From Stagnimonas sp. (lineage in GTDB: Bacteria; Pseudomonadota; Gammaproteobacteria; Nevskiales; Nevskiaceae), in contig JAUYNO010000065.1 in the NCBI GenBank assembly GCA_030696045.1, positions 1-64,000 of the forward strand: a stretch of 64,000 bases of DNA. The letters run 5' to 3'. The notes under the pieces were generated by a model. That model searched no databases, was not told the origin of the DNA, and saw only the letters and a program-made list of their open reading frames with translations. Position 1 is the stretch's first letter. Each line of letters starts with the position of its first letter. This document shows, in pieces, positions 63,817-64,000 of this stretch. The position numbers and the translations under genes are program-made.

Positions 63817-64000
63817 AATTCATCCGTCCCATCGCCCCCACCGACCTGCCGGCCCTGCTGCACATGGCCGAGACCGCCGGTGCCGGCTTCACCTCGCTGC
63901 CGCCGGACGAGGGCTATCTGCGCGAGAAGATAGAGCTCTCGATCGCCTCTTTCGACCGCGAGGTCCAGCAGGCCGGGCACGAGCGCTACATGTTCGTGAT
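63813..64000 (+). CDS. astA: Arginine N-succinyltransferase, N-terminal part (cut by window end)
   Basis: The 62 codons present read MKFIRPIAPTDLPALLHMA and TSLPPDEGYLREKIELSIASF. They match the start of AstA, which succinylates arginine in the first step of the ammonia-producing AST pathway. The rest lies beyond the window. The start overlaps the thioesterase stop. The downstream ast genes cannot be seen. Confidence 0.8.
   Translation, partial: MKFIRPIAPTDLPALLHMAETAGAGFTSLPPDEGYLREKIELSIASFDREVQQAGHERYMFV

Overview
The window is GC-rich, gene-dense DNA from a motile gammaproteobacterium. Order Xanthomonadales (Lysobacterales) is the best guess. This rests on the RpoN/FleQ/FliA flagellar hierarchy, the fliLMNOPQR-flhB-(GGDEF)-flhA-flhF-flhG-fliA-cheYZA order, the rpsF-rpsR-rplI-dnaB-alr block, the start of an arginine-succinyltransferase (ast) cluster, and abundant intergenic REP/MITE-like repeats. 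The genus cannot be named from the sequence.

Layout. (1) 0.08-10.85 kb, minus strand: a complete chemosensory operon, STAS - cheY - 53-aa ORF - cheA - cheW - soluble 4-PAS MCP - 72-aa ORF - cheR - cheD - cheB - short MCP. It resembles the class-F7 (Pseudomonas che2 / Aer-2) arrangement and is headed by a very good sigma-28 promoter. (2) 10.9-32.8 kb, minus strand: the flagellar export/switch operon fliL-fliM-fliN-fliO-fliP-fliQ-fliR-flhB, two coupled GGDEF proteins, flhA-flhF-flhG-fliA, and the flagellar (F6-type) chemotaxis and stator genes cheY-cheZ-cheA-motC-motD-cheW. A near-consensus sigma-54 promoter precedes fliL. (3) 32.9-36.8 kb: housekeeping block alr, dnaB, rplI, rpsR, rpsF. (4) 37-40.1 kb, plus strand: three exported proteins (esterase, lipoprotein, Ser/Gly-rich protein). 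(5) 40.1-52.5 kb, minus strand: flagellar regulators and late genes, flgG-flgH-flgI-flgJ-fliC-flaG-fliD-fliS-PilZ-like-response regulator-rpoN-response regulator-fleQ. (6) 52.6-55 kb, plus strand: flgA (sigma-54 site), flgM (sigma-28 site), flgN and a YcgR-type PilZ protein. (7) 55-64 kb: alanine dehydrogenase, a small membrane protein, an Ig-repeat lipoprotein, tRNA-Arg(CCT), an amino-acid ABC transporter and, divergently, an operon entering astA.

How it works together. RpoN with FleQ should switch on fliL and flgA through the two GG-N10-GC sites. FliA made from that operon then reads a shared motif, TCAAG-N14-GCCGATAG or close variants. I find this motif ahead of fliS, flgM, the STAS/che operon and the GGDEF pair, and a weaker version ahead of fliC. 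The second chemosensory system and the c-di-GMP module are therefore predicted late flagellar genes, and YcgR and the fliS-linked PilZ-like protein are candidate c-di-GMP outputs. flgBCDEF, flgKL and fliEFGHIJK are absent and must lie elsewhere.

The most unusual points are: a CheZ-like D-x3-Q motif in the tail of the short MCP; two tiny genes stitched by start/stop overlap into the che operon; a 131-residue tandem PAS duplication; an active/degenerate GGDEF pair with its own sigma-28 promoter; and three TIR-bounded repeats placed exactly between normally adjacent flagellar partners (motC|motD, fliQ|fliR, fliS|fliD).
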